A DNA stretch of 64,000 nt. It comes from an uncultured bacterium. GTDB taxonomy: Bacteria > Planctomycetota > UBA8742 > UBA2392. How positions within the stretch are numbered: the stretch's first letter is position 1; each line of letters begins with the position of its first letter. The translations under genes were made by a program, and so were the position numbers. The notes beneath the pieces are model-generated. The model did not search any database. It was not told the DNA's origin and worked only from the letters and a program-made list of their open reading frames with translations. The stretch is taken from NCBI GenBank assembly GCA_938014885.1, contig CALLQI010000024.1, forward strand, positions 1 to 64,000. The letters run 5' to 3'. Shown here one piece after another: positions 42,724 to 53,650 of the stretch.

Positions 42724-42907
42724 GTGTTCGGTGCCCGGTGCTCAGTGCTCAGTGCTCAGTGCTCGGTGCCCGGTGCTCAGTGCTCAGTGCCCGGTGCTCA
42801 GTGCTCAGTGCCCGGTGCCCGGTGCTCAGTGCCCGGTGCTCAGTGCCCGGTACTCAGTGCCCGGTGTTTCGTGTTTCGTGTCTGGTGCTTCGTGCCGGGT
42901 GTTCGGT
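42724..42907. repeat. 7-bp tandem repeat array
   Basis: About 26 consecutive heptamers of the form GTGCYCR (mostly GTGCTCA and GTGCCCG) decay at the right end into GTGTTTC and GTGCTTC. The array starts 5 bases after the fabI stop. All three plus-strand frames stay open through it because the heptamer gives a 7-residue cycle with no stop, but I see no sign of a real gene. Confidence 0.9.
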
Positions 42908-42968
42908 GCTCTGCGCCGTTGACTCCGCACTCCAGACGCCGCACCCCGCACGCCCTTACCCCAAACCC

Positions 42969-43388
42969 CTACCCCTTCACCATATCCACGCCTTCGAGCA
43001 GCGTGCGATTGACCGGGCATTTCTCGGCGATCTGGAGCATGCGTTCGCGCTGTTCGGGTGTCAGGTCGCCTTCGATGGTGATCTTTTTGCGGATCAGCAT
43101 CATCTTCGCGTTGGGTCCGGCCTCGTTTTGTTCGCTGGGTGTGCGGCGCTGGGTTTCTACTTCGACTGTGACGCCCTTCAGCGGCAGGTTTTTCAGGTTG
43201 GCATAGCTGCGCAGTGTGGCCACGGTGCAGGTGCCCAGTGCGGCCGCGAGCAGTTCCATCGCGGTGGGTCCCTGGTTTGTGCCGTTAGCGGCGATGGGTT
43301 CGTCGGCGATGACGGTGTGCTCAAGTGCAGCGCCGGTCTTGATTTCGGTGCGGAAGCCTTCAGGGCCGAGGGTGATGATGGCTTTCAT
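42969..43388 (-). CDS. OsmC family peroxiredoxin-like protein
   Basis: OsmC/Ohr proteins reduce organic hydroperoxides with two reactive cysteines. The 139-aa protein has Cys54 (ALGTCTVATLRSYA) and Cys124 (AEKCPVNRTLLEG), the expected pair, and the family length. The ATG at 43388 has GGAGACACC upstream; further upstream codons do not match the family. Peroxide defence next to unsaturated-lipid genes would make sense, but it is transcribed on the opposite strand. Confidence 0.9.
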   Translation of the reverse strand: MKAIITLGPEGFRTEIKTGAALEHTVIADEPIAANGTNQGPTAMELLAAALGTCTVATLRSYANLKNLPLKGVTVEVETQRRTPSEQNEAGPNAKMMLIRKKITIEGDLTPEQRERMLQIAEKCPVNRTLLEGVDMVKG

Positions 43389-43620
43389 GGTGTCTCCGAT
43401 CAGTGGGATAACGCCGCGACCATGCATACCAGTCCGTGACACTGCAAACATAAAGCGTTGAAGAAGGGAAGAGGGGCACAAAAGGCGTGAACTTCTTGCT
43501 TAAGCGGCCGTTTTGACACAGACTGCAACCACTTGGGGAAGTCTTCCGTAAACGAGTTGTGAACGCTCACGCGGTGCGGCGTGCGTGTTCGTTTCGGCGA
43601 CTTCTGAGGAGGAGATGAGG

Positions 43621-46086
<2,466 letters not shown>

Positions 46087-46104
46087 CGCAGCACGACACA
46101 ATCA

Positions 46105-46137
46105 ACCGGGGCGGCCAAAGCCGCCCCGGTTTGCTTT
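46105..46137 (+). terminator. Terminator after the Calx-beta gene
   Basis: The hairpin ACCGGGGCGGC...GCCGCCCCGGT with a 5-base AAA-type loop is followed by TTGCTTTT, 20 bases past the stop. Confidence 0.85.
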
Positions 46138-46144
46138 TGATCAT

Positions 46145-46571
46145 GCTCGGCCAACCGGGTAACGGCGTTGGAACCCCGAAGCACCCATCGCAAGAAAAAC
46201 AAACGGCAACTACGGTCATCCACGAAGGGCCACGAAGGACCACGAAGAACGGCAACTGCTGTCTTGGTCTAACGGCAACAGCATCATCGCAGAAAACAAG
46301 AGCCCGGAGCAGCTTCAGAAGGAAGCGAACCGCAGGCAGCGCACCGCGATGCCGAGGAACGACGGGTAGACAAACTGCAACTGCAATCTCGCGCGGAGAC
46401 GCGGAGACGCAGAGACGGGCCGCGGAAAGAGATTCTATCCGTGTCCATCCGTGTGAATCCGTGGTTGATACGCCGTAGTAGTCCAGCAAAACGGCAACCG
46501 CGCTTCGTGGACAACCGCAGTTGTCGTTCTCCGTGTCCATCCGTGTGAATCCGTGGTTTGAGCTCTGCGGC
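46145..46571. repeat. Mosaic repeat array
   Basis: Standard modules: GGGCCACGAAGGACCACGAA, GAACGGCAACTGC, AACAAGAGCCCGGAGCAGCT, GCAGGCAGCGCACCGCGATG, CGCGGAGACGCGGAGACGCA, and twice ATCCGTGTGAATCCGTGGTT. No gene is supported between 46087 and 46571. Confidence 0.8.
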
Positions 46572-47177
46572 TTAGCGTGCGTCTGCTTCGTGCATCCGCT
46601 GCTGCAGCTCACCCAGGTGGCGTACGTGCATGTCGGCTTCGTAGCGTGGGGGGCCGGCCTCGTGATTCACCAGGCAGGTGAACGTACCGGCGGCTTTGCC
46701 TGCCTGCATGTCGTCGTGGTAGTCACCGACCATCAGCGTGGTGGCCGCTTCGCGCCTGAGCCTTCGCAGCGCCTCATGGATCGGGTCCGGTGCCGGTTTG
46801 GGCGGCGCGCAGTCGCGGGTGATGATTACTTCAAAGCGCAGGCCCAACAGGTCCAGCGTAACGTCCACCGCCTCGCGGAAGTTGCGGGTGATGATGCCGG
46901 TGGGGGTGCCGCGCCCGTGCAGCCAGTTCACGAACTCGACGGCGCCGGGGCTGGCGCGGGTGTTGCGCGCGGCCTCAAGTTCGCATTGCCGGATGTAGGC
47001 AAGGCCCGCTTCGCGCTCGGCTTCCGGGCGGCGTTGCAAGGCATGGGTGATGCTTTCGCCGTCAGGGATCGCCAGCGCGCGGCGCATGGCCGGGAAATCC
47101 AGCACCGGCAGTGTCAGCGTGCCGTCCAGATCGAACAGCACCGTGTTGATGCGGCCGAGCCATGCATGCCCGTTCAC
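46572..47177 (-). CDS. HAD-family phosphatase
   Basis: The 201-aa protein is a HAD hydrolase of the phosphoglycolate-phosphatase-like kind: motif I VLFDLDGTLT with the nucleophile Asp16 and the acid Asp18, motif II ITRN, a lysine-containing CAPPKPAPDP, and motif III VGDYHDDMQAG. The substrate is not predictable. Its start overlaps the stop of the upstream zinc-ribbon gene by four bases, so the two form an operon. Confidence 0.9.
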   Translation of the reverse strand: MNGHAWLGRINTVLFDLDGTLTLPVLDFPAMRRALAIPDGESITHALQRRPEAEREAGLAYIRQCELEAARNTRASPGAVEFVNWLHGRGTPTGIITRNFREAVDVTLDLLGLRFEVIITRDCAPPKPAPDPIHEALRRLRREAATTLMVGDYHDDMQAGKAAGTFTCLVNHEAGPPRYEADMHVRHLGELQQRMHEADAR

Positions 47178-47692
47178 CGTGAGGCCGGCACCTGCGGCCG
47201 CGAAGACTCAGAACTCTCGGCTTCCGCTTCTGCCCCTATGCTGCGCATGGCTGAAACGACGCCAAAGCCCAGCGCCGCGGCCAGTGCCGCCGTGACGGCG
47301 CCGATCAGCACGGCCTTGCGGGTCTGTCGGCGGGCCTTGAGTGCCAGCCACTCCTGGTACTCCGTGTCGGTGCGTACGCCGCGCAGGTTGCGCAGCAGCG
47401 CGCAGGCCTGCTGGTGTTCGCCCTCGGCGACCTGCACGACGCTGCCCGTGTTGCCCATGATGACGCGTTCAAGGCTGCCCTGCTGCACGCGCGCATTGAT
47501 GCCGTGGGCGCGCAAGGCCGCGACGGCAAGGTGCCCGTCGGCGTAGCTGTACGAGTGATACACCGCGCGCCAGTTACTGACGGTTTCCGACAGCAGGCTG
47601 GCGCCGCAGAAGATGCAGCGCTCGCCCTCACCGGCGGCGGGTTGGCGGCAGGCGGGGCAGGTCTCGCAACGTGTGATCTTCCCGTAAGGCAT
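47174..47692 (-). CDS. Zinc-ribbon, DUF2007-like membrane protein
   Basis: The 172-aa protein starts with two CxxC pairs (CETCPACRQ and CIFCGAS) that form a zinc ribbon, continues with a DUF2007-like signal-domain segment (AVAALRAHGINARVQQGSLE), and ends with one membrane helix (AVLIGAVTAALAAALGFGVV). The role is unknown. I prefer the ATG at 47692; a GTG at 47698 adds two residues. Confidence 0.75.
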   Translation of the reverse strand: MPYGKITRCETCPACRQPAAGEGERCIFCGASLLSETVSNWRAVYHSYSYADGHLAVAALRAHGINARVQQGSLERVIMGNTGSVVQVAEGEHQQACALLRNLRGVRTDTEYQEWLALKARRQTRKAVLIGAVTAALAAALGFGVVSAMRSIGAEAEAESSESSRPQVPASR

Positions 47693-47775
47693 CGCCACAG
47701 GGTATGCTGTACAGGGCCGATTGGAAGAGGTGAGGAATCACACTAAGCACCGCCAACCTGGACGCACTGCTGCGA

Positions 47776-48573
47776 TTGCTGGATGAACCCGACCCTGCAC
47801 GGGTCGCGGGCCTGTTGAAACAGCTTGAGCGCATGGAACTCAGCGACCTGACCGCGCTGCAAGAGGCCGCGCGCAGTGCACCCCCGCAGGTGCAGCGCAA
47901 CCTCGGCCAGGGGCTGGCGCTGGCGCGCTATCGCGGTCTTGAGCCCGATTGGGTGAAGCTTTGCGAAGCCACCGAACCCGACCTCGAACGCGGGCTGGTG
48001 CTGATCGGCATGGCCAACGGCGCCACCGAATACGACGTGGCCGGACACCTGGACGGGCTCGCGGCCCAAGTCTCAGCCAAGCTGACTGGCGACCGCGCGA
48101 TCGACGTCGGCCTGAATGCTCTGGCGGAAGTGCTGAATGCATCCAGCCTCGCGGGCAATCGCGAGCAATACTACGACCCGGCCAACAGCCGCATCCAGGA
48201 CGTCCTGCGTACGGGCAAAGGCCTGCCGATTCTGCTGTGCGCGGTGGCGCTGCTGGTGGGCCGGCGGCTGGAGTTGCCGGTGTGGGGGATTGGTTCGCCG
48301 GGGCATTTTCTTGGTTTCTACGGCGACCCATCGATTGGGTTGGGCGCGTACTTTGACCCGTTTCGCGGCTTCCGGCGGCTGAACTTTGGCGAGGTGACGG
48401 CGCTGCTTGCGCCCTTTGTGGGCACCGTGGACCCCTCGATGCTGAAACCCGTGAATGACGCAGAATTGCTGGCCCGAGTGCTGCGCAACCTGATCGGCGC
48501 GGAAGGTGCGGCCGGCAACGCGGTGCAGGTTGCCAGGCTGGAGCATTGGCTGGAACTGCTGACAGCGCCGTAA
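47776..48573 (+). CDS. SirB1/transglutaminase-like family protein
   Basis: The 265-aa protein matches the SirB1 N-terminal type of transglutaminase-like proteins: YYDPANSRIQDVLRTGKGLP, then ILLCAVALLVGRRLELPVWG, then GSPGHFLGFYG with the conserved His. The classical catalytic Cys of this fold lies near the LCAVALLV helix. The function is unknown. The start is uncertain: TTG at 47776 is the only listed start codon, yet the codons just upstream (NLDALLR) would extend the first helix naturally. Confidence 0.75.
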   Translation: MLDEPDPARVAGLLKQLERMELSDLTALQEAARSAPPQVQRNLGQGLALARYRGLEPDWVKLCEATEPDLERGLVLIGMANGATEYDVAGHLDGLAAQVSAKLTGDRAIDVGLNALAEVLNASSLAGNREQYYDPANSRIQDVLRTGKGLPILLCAVALLVGRRLELPVWGIGSPGHFLGFYGDPSIGLGAYFDPFRGFRRLNFGEVTALLAPFVGTVDPSMLKPVNDAELLARVLRNLIGAEGAAGNAVQVARLEHWLELLTAP

Positions 48574-48755
48574 GTTTGGCCGCGACTTCGACGGTGCAAT
48601 GGGGTTTCTTGGGGCATGCTGAAGACTCGGCAGGCAGGGGCTTGGGGCGACGACCACGCAAAGGCACAAAGTCGCACAAAAACAGGAACATTCCGGCCCG
48701 GTTTGCGGTCACTTCGGCAGTCCAATCCCTACACCACCCCACGCAAGGGAACTCC

Positions 48756-51041
48756 ATGCCCGGTAAATACTTGAAGCACCTGGCCCTGCCCGCGATTTCG
48801 CTGTGCGCGCTGCTGTTGATTCCGATTTCGATGGAGGCTCAACGCGGCCCCGGCAAGGGCGGCAAAGGCGGTGGCCAGGGTGGCGGCGGGAAAAACCCGT
48901 GGTCCAAGGGTGCAGGCAAGGGCGACTTCAAGATGCCCAGCCTGACCGTGGTGGACGTGAAGCCCGAGGGCGCCTACGAAGTCTATTCGCTGCTGCCCTC
49001 AGCCAAAGACCAGCCGCGGCTGGGCGTGACCGACACGACCGCGTGGCGGCTGGTGGATTACTCGGCCGAGCAACAGGCACTGAAGTTCGTGACGCTGGAT
49101 ATGGTAACCGGCAAGCTCGGCAGCAAGTCCGTCACGCTGCCCAAAGACACCCCGGTGTTTGACGGTGTGCCGCGCCTGGCATACGACGGCGGCGATTACG
49201 CCATGGTCAGCTACCAGGCGTGCGTGTTGTTTGTCGAAGTGAAGACCGGCAAGGTCAAGCTGGCCTCAACCGTGGATGCCTCAGTGCCGTTGAAGGCCCC
49301 GCCGCCGAAGCGCTCGCGCGGGCCGCGCACCGAAGAAGCCGCCGGCGGCGCAAGTTATCGCGTACACGGCGGCGGCGGAGGCAAGTATGCGCTGAGCGTC
49401 AAGACCGACTACGACTCCAAGGGCAACCGCTATAACAGTCGCGGAGCCACGCTGTTCAGCCACGACGGCAAGTCCGTGACGCTGGACTGGGACCACAACA
49501 CCTACGGCATCCCGCCCAAGCAGCGCGACGCGGTGTTCAGTGTAGGCGCCGACGAAATCGTGGTGCTGGTGACGAACCCCAAGAAGCCGGGCGCGTTTTC
49601 CAGCGCGCACCAGCTTGCCTGTCTCGTGTTTGACGGCAAAGGCAAACTGAAAGAAGCCCAGGTCAACACCGAAAACTGGCACGGCGGCAACGCGCCGCGC
49701 GCGTCACTGAGCCCCGACGGCAAGTACATCGTCGCGCACCCGGAAGACGGCCTGCACCGCTATGTGCTGGCGCGCGGCACCTGGGCGCGCGGCTACAAGA
49801 CTGACTACCACGACGCGCTGTGCGGCTTCAGCCCCGAGGGCACCATCGGCGTCTTCGTGCACAACAACACGCCCAAGCACGCCAAGGTGCACGCGATCGA
49901 GCTCGCAACCGGCAATGAGCTCTGGTACACGCACCTGACGCACGAAGAAGTCGGCGGAGAAGGCGACGATGAGCCTTTCACCAGCGTAGGCCCCGGTGCC
50001 CGCGTCGTCGCGCTGCAACAAGGCATTCTGCTGGGCCAGACTTCGGAAGAACCGGTGTGGGCCTACAAGGCCGCCGCTGTGGACTTCGTGCCGCTCAGCA
50101 TCAGCTACGATGAATCAGGCAAGAAAGTGGCCGTGCTGGCGCAGGACCGCGTGTTCGTGCTGGACGCCAAGTCGCGCGAAGAACTGCACAGCATCCCGTT
50201 CCCGAACGCGTTGCCCGACGGCAGCCTGGGCGAATTCGTGACCTTCGACCCCAAGGGCAACAAGGTCATGGCCTGCGTGCGCGGCCGCGGTGTGTGGCTG
50301 TTCGACCTGGCCACCAACGCGATTGAAAAGACTCTGCCCGCAATCGCCGGCACCTGGGCCCGCGCGATGCCCGACTTCTCGGGCGTGGTCTACAGCCAGG
50401 CCAAAGAAGCCGGCGGCAACGTGATGCTGCAAAAGCTTGATGGCAGCGAAGCCACCCGCGTGTATCGCTGCCAGTACAAGGACGCGTTGGCGGTGTGCTT
50501 CTGGATCAGCGAAAAGGGCGACCGCTTCCTGGTAGCCGAGCGCGAAGTGGGCGAAGGCAGCCTGTTCCTGGTCAAGGCCGACGGCAGCGTGGACGTGACC
50601 TACGACGTTGCCGACGCCGACACCATGTACGTGGGCGACACCACGGTGCACGCCTTCGTCACCAAGTCCAAGACCGCCGTGCTGATCAATGAGATCAACC
50701 GTTGGGAGTACACCGGCATCAACTGCACCGTGATCAGCCCCGTCGAAGGCACCGGCATCCAGTACAGCTTCAGCGGCGTGTTCAAGTCCGAAGAACTGGC
50801 CGGGCGCAGCACCTATGGCCAGACTGCAGCGTCACCATTCTTTGGATCGCTGCACTTTGGCGATGAAAAGAATTGCCGCTTCGCCTGCCCGGCAGGCGTG
50901 CTTGAGGCCGACATCAGCAAGGCCAGCCTCACGCTGCATGCCTGGAACCGCAAGCCCACGGGCATCGCCGCGCTGAACCCCAAGGGCAAAGAGTTCTTCG
51001 TGGCCGGCAACAACGGCCTGACAACCTACCGCCTGAAGTAG
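48756..51041 (+). CDS. Secreted hypothetical protein with propeller-like repeats
   Basis: The 761-aa product has a signal peptide (LALPAISLCALLLIPISMEA), a Gly/Lys-rich linker (GPGKGGKGGGQGGGGKNPWS), and then repeating blade-like units such as SLSPDGKYIVAHPEDGLHRY, SISYDESGKKVAVLAQDRVF and TFDPKGNKVMACVRGRGVWL. That pattern suggests a WD40/YVTN-type beta-propeller. No catalytic motif is visible. The ATG at 48756 follows AAGGGA. A terminator lies 20 bases after the stop. Confidence 0.75.
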   Translation: MPGKYLKHLALPAISLCALLLIPISMEAQRGPGKGGKGGGQGGGGKNPWSKGAGKGDFKMPSLTVVDVKPEGAYEVYSLLPSAKDQPRLGVTDTTAWRLVDYSAEQQALKFVTLDMVTGKLGSKSVTLPKDTPVFDGVPRLAYDGGDYAMVSYQACVLFVEVKTGKVKLASTVDASVPLKAPPPKRSRGPRTEEAAGGASYRVHGGGGGKYALSVKTDYDSKGNRYNSRGATLFSHDGKSVTLDWDHNTYGIPPKQRDAVFSVGADEIVVLVTNPKKPGAFSSAHQLACLVFDGKGKLKEAQVNTENWHGGNAPRASLSPDGKYIVAHPEDGLHRYVLARGTWARGYKTDYHDALCGFSPEGTIGVFVHNNTPKHAKVHAIELATGNELWYTHLTHEEVGGEGDDEPFTSVGPGARVVALQQGILLGQTSEEPVWAYKAAAVDFVPLSISYDESGKKVAVLAQDRVFVLDAKSREELHSIPFPNALPDGSLGEFVTFDPKGNKVMACVRGRGVWLFDLATNAIEKTLPAIAGTWARAMPDFSGVVYSQAKEAGGNVMLQKLDGSEATRVYRCQYKDALAVCFWISEKGDRFLVAEREVGEGSLFLVKADGSVDVTYDVADADTMYVGDTTVHAFVTKSKTAVLINEINRWEYTGINCTVISPVEGTGIQYSFSGVFKSEELAGRSTYGQTAASPFFGSLHFGDEKNCRFACPAGVLEADISKASLTLHAWNRKPTGIAALNPKGKEFFVAGNNGLTTYRLK

Positions 51042-51062
51042 CCCGCCCGCTGTTCACAAACC

Positions 51063-51093
51063 AAACCCCGGCCATGCTGCCGGGGTTTGCCTT
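51063..51093 (+). terminator. Terminator after the propeller-like gene
   Basis: The hairpin AAACCCCGGC...GCCGGGGTTT with a short loop is followed by GCCTTT. The AAACC...GGTTT style recurs in other terminators in the window. Confidence 0.85.
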
Positions 51094-51125
51094 TCGCCGC
51101 CCGCAGTCCGATGTAACTTCGCGCC

Positions 51126-52079
51126 ATGCGCACCGTCTTCTTTGGAACGCCCGAGATCGCCGTGCCCACCCTGCGGGCCATGGCGGCTTCGCGTTTCAGG
51201 CCGCTGGCGGTGTTCACGCAACCGCAGGCGCGGCGCGGGCGCGGCGGTGAGGCCGCATCAGGCCCCGTAGGAAGCTGCGCGCGCAATCTTGGGCTTGAGC
51301 TGCATGAAGTGGAAAGCGTCAACGAAGGTGAGCCTTTGGCGCGCCTGACGGCACTGGCGCCGGACGTGATCGTGGTAGTCGCCTTCGGGCAGATCCTCAA
51401 GAAGGCGGTGCTGAACCTGCCGCAGTACGGCTGCCTGAACTTTCACCCCAGCATGTTGCCCAAGTATCGCGGGGCTGCGCCGGTGCAGCGCGCGGTGATG
51501 GATGGTGTGCGTCATTCCGGCCTCACGATCATGCGGCTGGTGCGCAAGCTGGATGCGGGACCGGTGCTGTTGCAGCAGCCTTGGCCTCTTGACCCGTCAA
51601 GAACAGCGGCCGAGCTTCTGGATGAGGCCGGTGCGCTGGGCGCGCCGCTGATGCTGCGGGTGCTGGAGAATCTGCCGTCGCTGACGCCGCTGCCGCAGGA
51701 CGACGCCGCGGCCACCTTTGCGCCACCGCTGCAGAAGCACGAAGGCGAACTGCGCTTTGACGTAAGTGCTGAAGCGCTGGTCAACCGGGTGCGCGCGGTA
51801 CAGCCCTGGCCCAAGGCTTCAGCGCTGCTGCGCGCGGGCGGGCGTGACCATCGCGTGATCGTGTGGCAGGCGCGCGTATGCGCGGGCAGCGGCGCGCCGG
51901 GTGCGATACTGGGTGTCGGCGCCGACGGCATCAGCGTGGCCTGCGCTGAAGGCGCCGTGCTGCTGGCCGAGCTGCAGCTTGAGGGCAAGCCGCGCCGCCA
52001 CGCGCGCGACGTCGCCAACGGTTTGCGACTGGGACCGGCCGACCGCTTCCTGAACCCGGAGCCGACCCATGGCGCGTAA
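51126..52079 (+). CDS. fmt: Methionyl-tRNA formyltransferase
   Basis: Fmt formylates initiator Met-tRNA with 10-formyl-tetrahydrofolate. The 317-aa protein has the active-site segment LNFHPSMLPKYRGAAP (Asn105, His107) and the later RLVRKLDAGPVLL with its Asp. The C-terminal tRNA-binding domain is present. It is of normal length. Its last 11 bases overlap the diadenylate cyclase gene, so the two are coupled. Confidence 0.96.
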   Translation: MRTVFFGTPEIAVPTLRAMAASRFRPLAVFTQPQARRGRGGEAASGPVGSCARNLGLELHEVESVNEGEPLARLTALAPDVIVVVAFGQILKKAVLNLPQYGCLNFHPSMLPKYRGAAPVQRAVMDGVRHSGLTIMRLVRKLDAGPVLLQQPWPLDPSRTAAELLDEAGALGAPLMLRVLENLPSLTPLPQDDAAATFAPPLQKHEGELRFDVSAEALVNRVRAVQPWPKASALLRAGGRDHRVIVWQARVCAGSGAPGAILGVGADGISVACAEGAVLLAELQLEGKPRRHARDVANGLRLGPADRFLNPEPTHGA

Positions 52080-53502
52080 GCCCGAAGGCCCCGAGGTGCA
52101 AGCCGCACCGGGCAACGAACCCGGCGATCTGCTGTCGGCACTGGTGCGGCCGGATCGCATGCCGGCGCTGCGCGGCAGCGAAAAGGCATTCGCCCTGGAC
52201 CAGCTGGTGTCCACGGCGGCCCGCGCGCTGAACCTGAACGCGGGCCAGCAGCTTGACCTTTCCGCCCACGTGCATGCGCGTGAGGCCGCGCTGAACACGC
52301 AGCTGGGGCCGGGCTGGGCCGCGCCGCATGCGACACTGGACATGGCCGATGAACTGGTGCTGGTGATCGGCCGCAGCCGGGCGGGCATTGACTGGGGCCG
52401 CGCGGGCCTGGCCAAGGTGCACATGGTGTTCCTGTTCATCAGTTCGCAGCGCAACCATGACCAGTACCTGAAGGTTCTGTCGCAGCTCGCGGGTGCGTTC
52501 AAAGACCCGGAAAGCGTGGCCAAGCTGCAGCGCGCCGCGCGCGCGGAGTCAGCGGCCAAACTGCGCCGCGCGCTGGTTGAAAACGGCCGGCCGCGCGTTG
52601 TGGTGTCGCGGCGGCTGCCGGCGCTGACGCGGGCGCTGATCCGCAACCTGCTGCGCTTTGCCGACGACGTGGACGCGCAGCCGATCATCTTGTTCGCCGA
52701 CGTGTTCCGGAACCCGTCACATCTACAGAGCTTCGTCTCGGACAAAATCGTGCTGGCCAGCCGCGCGACCGAACTGCCTGAGGCCCTGGTGGCCGAGGCG
52801 CGTGGGCTGGTGCGCCTTGCGCGCGGCGACTTCAGCACCGAAAGCGCGGTGCAGCTGGCCTTGTTGCTGGCGGGCGCGCGCGGGTTGCTGGGCGGCGGCA
52901 TTCGTGTGGTCGCGGTATGCGGTGAAAAGGGCAGCGACAACTTCGACACGATCCGGATTGAAGCCCCGCGCGCGCTGATGTCGCGCGTGTTTGGCAAGGG
53001 TGCCCGCGAATCCATCGCGCCGGACGTGTTTGAGCGCGCCGTGGAATTGATGGTTGAACTGGGCGAAGAAGGCCGCGAGGGCAAACCCGTCGGCGCAATC
53101 CTGATGCTGGGCGACGAAGAGGCCGTGCGCGAGCTCAGCCAGCAGCTCACGATCAACCCGTTTCGCGGCTATGCCGAGCACGAGCGCAACCTGATGGATC
53201 ACGCGCTGGAAGAGACAATCAAAGAGTTCGCGCGCCTTGATGGCGCATTTGTGGTCAGCGCCAGGGGCATTATCCTCAGCGCAGGCACGTACCTTTCACC
53301 GCCTGCCGAAGTACGCGTCGATCTGGTCAGCGGACTCGGCACCCGCCACCGTGTGGCCGCGGCCATGACCAAGGCCACCAAGGCCACGGCGCTGGTGCTG
53401 TCGCAAAGCAGCGGGCGCGTGACGGTGTTCCGCGGCGGCAAGGAAGTGCTGACGGTGACGCCATCGCACCGGCGGGTTGAAGCGACAGAACCGCGCGACT
53501 AA
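52069..53502 (+). CDS. DacZ-like diadenylate cyclase fused to a PTS EIIA domain
   Basis: The 477-aa protein has three parts. Residues about 25-150 are a fructose-type PTS EIIA domain with the phosphorylatable His87 (GWAAPHATL). Residues about 165-345 look like the pyruvate-kinase-C-like domain found in archaeal DacZ (STESAVQLALLLAGARGLLG). Residues about 365-465 are a DAC diadenylate cyclase domain with the DGA motif at 391-393 (LDGAFVVS) and the RHR motif at 426-428 (GTRHRVAAA), both needed to make c-di-AMP from two ATP. The fusion suggests that c-di-AMP synthesis responds to PTS phosphorylation state. No CdaR or GlmM partner is next to it. No membrane segment is visible. Confidence 0.85.
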   Translation: MARKPEGPEVQAAPGNEPGDLLSALVRPDRMPALRGSEKAFALDQLVSTAARALNLNAGQQLDLSAHVHAREAALNTQLGPGWAAPHATLDMADELVLVIGRSRAGIDWGRAGLAKVHMVFLFISSQRNHDQYLKVLSQLAGAFKDPESVAKLQRAARAESAAKLRRALVENGRPRVVVSRRLPALTRALIRNLLRFADDVDAQPIILFADVFRNPSHLQSFVSDKIVLASRATELPEALVAEARGLVRLARGDFSTESAVQLALLLAGARGLLGGGIRVVAVCGEKGSDNFDTIRIEAPRALMSRVFGKGARESIAPDVFERAVELMVELGEEGREGKPVGAILMLGDEEAVRELSQQLTINPFRGYAEHERNLMDHALEETIKEFARLDGAFVVSARGIILSAGTYLSPPAEVRVDLVSGLGTRHRVAAAMTKATKATALVLSQSSGRVTVFRGGKEVLTVTPSHRRVEATEPRD

Positions 53503-53650
53503 CCCTTCTCGAAATCGAGCAGGCCACAACCAGCATTTCGCCTTTGCGGAGGCGTGTTCCGGAATTTCGTTGGATTCATGCAAGGGTATGCGTATCACTA
53601 CCACCAACGGTAGTAAGTGGTTTTCGATACGACCCGAACCGGAGAATCGC

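Noticed and set aside
42724..42960. Plus-strand open frames rich in Cys-Ser-Val-Leu repeats behind fabI
   Set aside because: All three frames are open because of the 7-bp repeat; there is no ribosome site, domain or codon bias.
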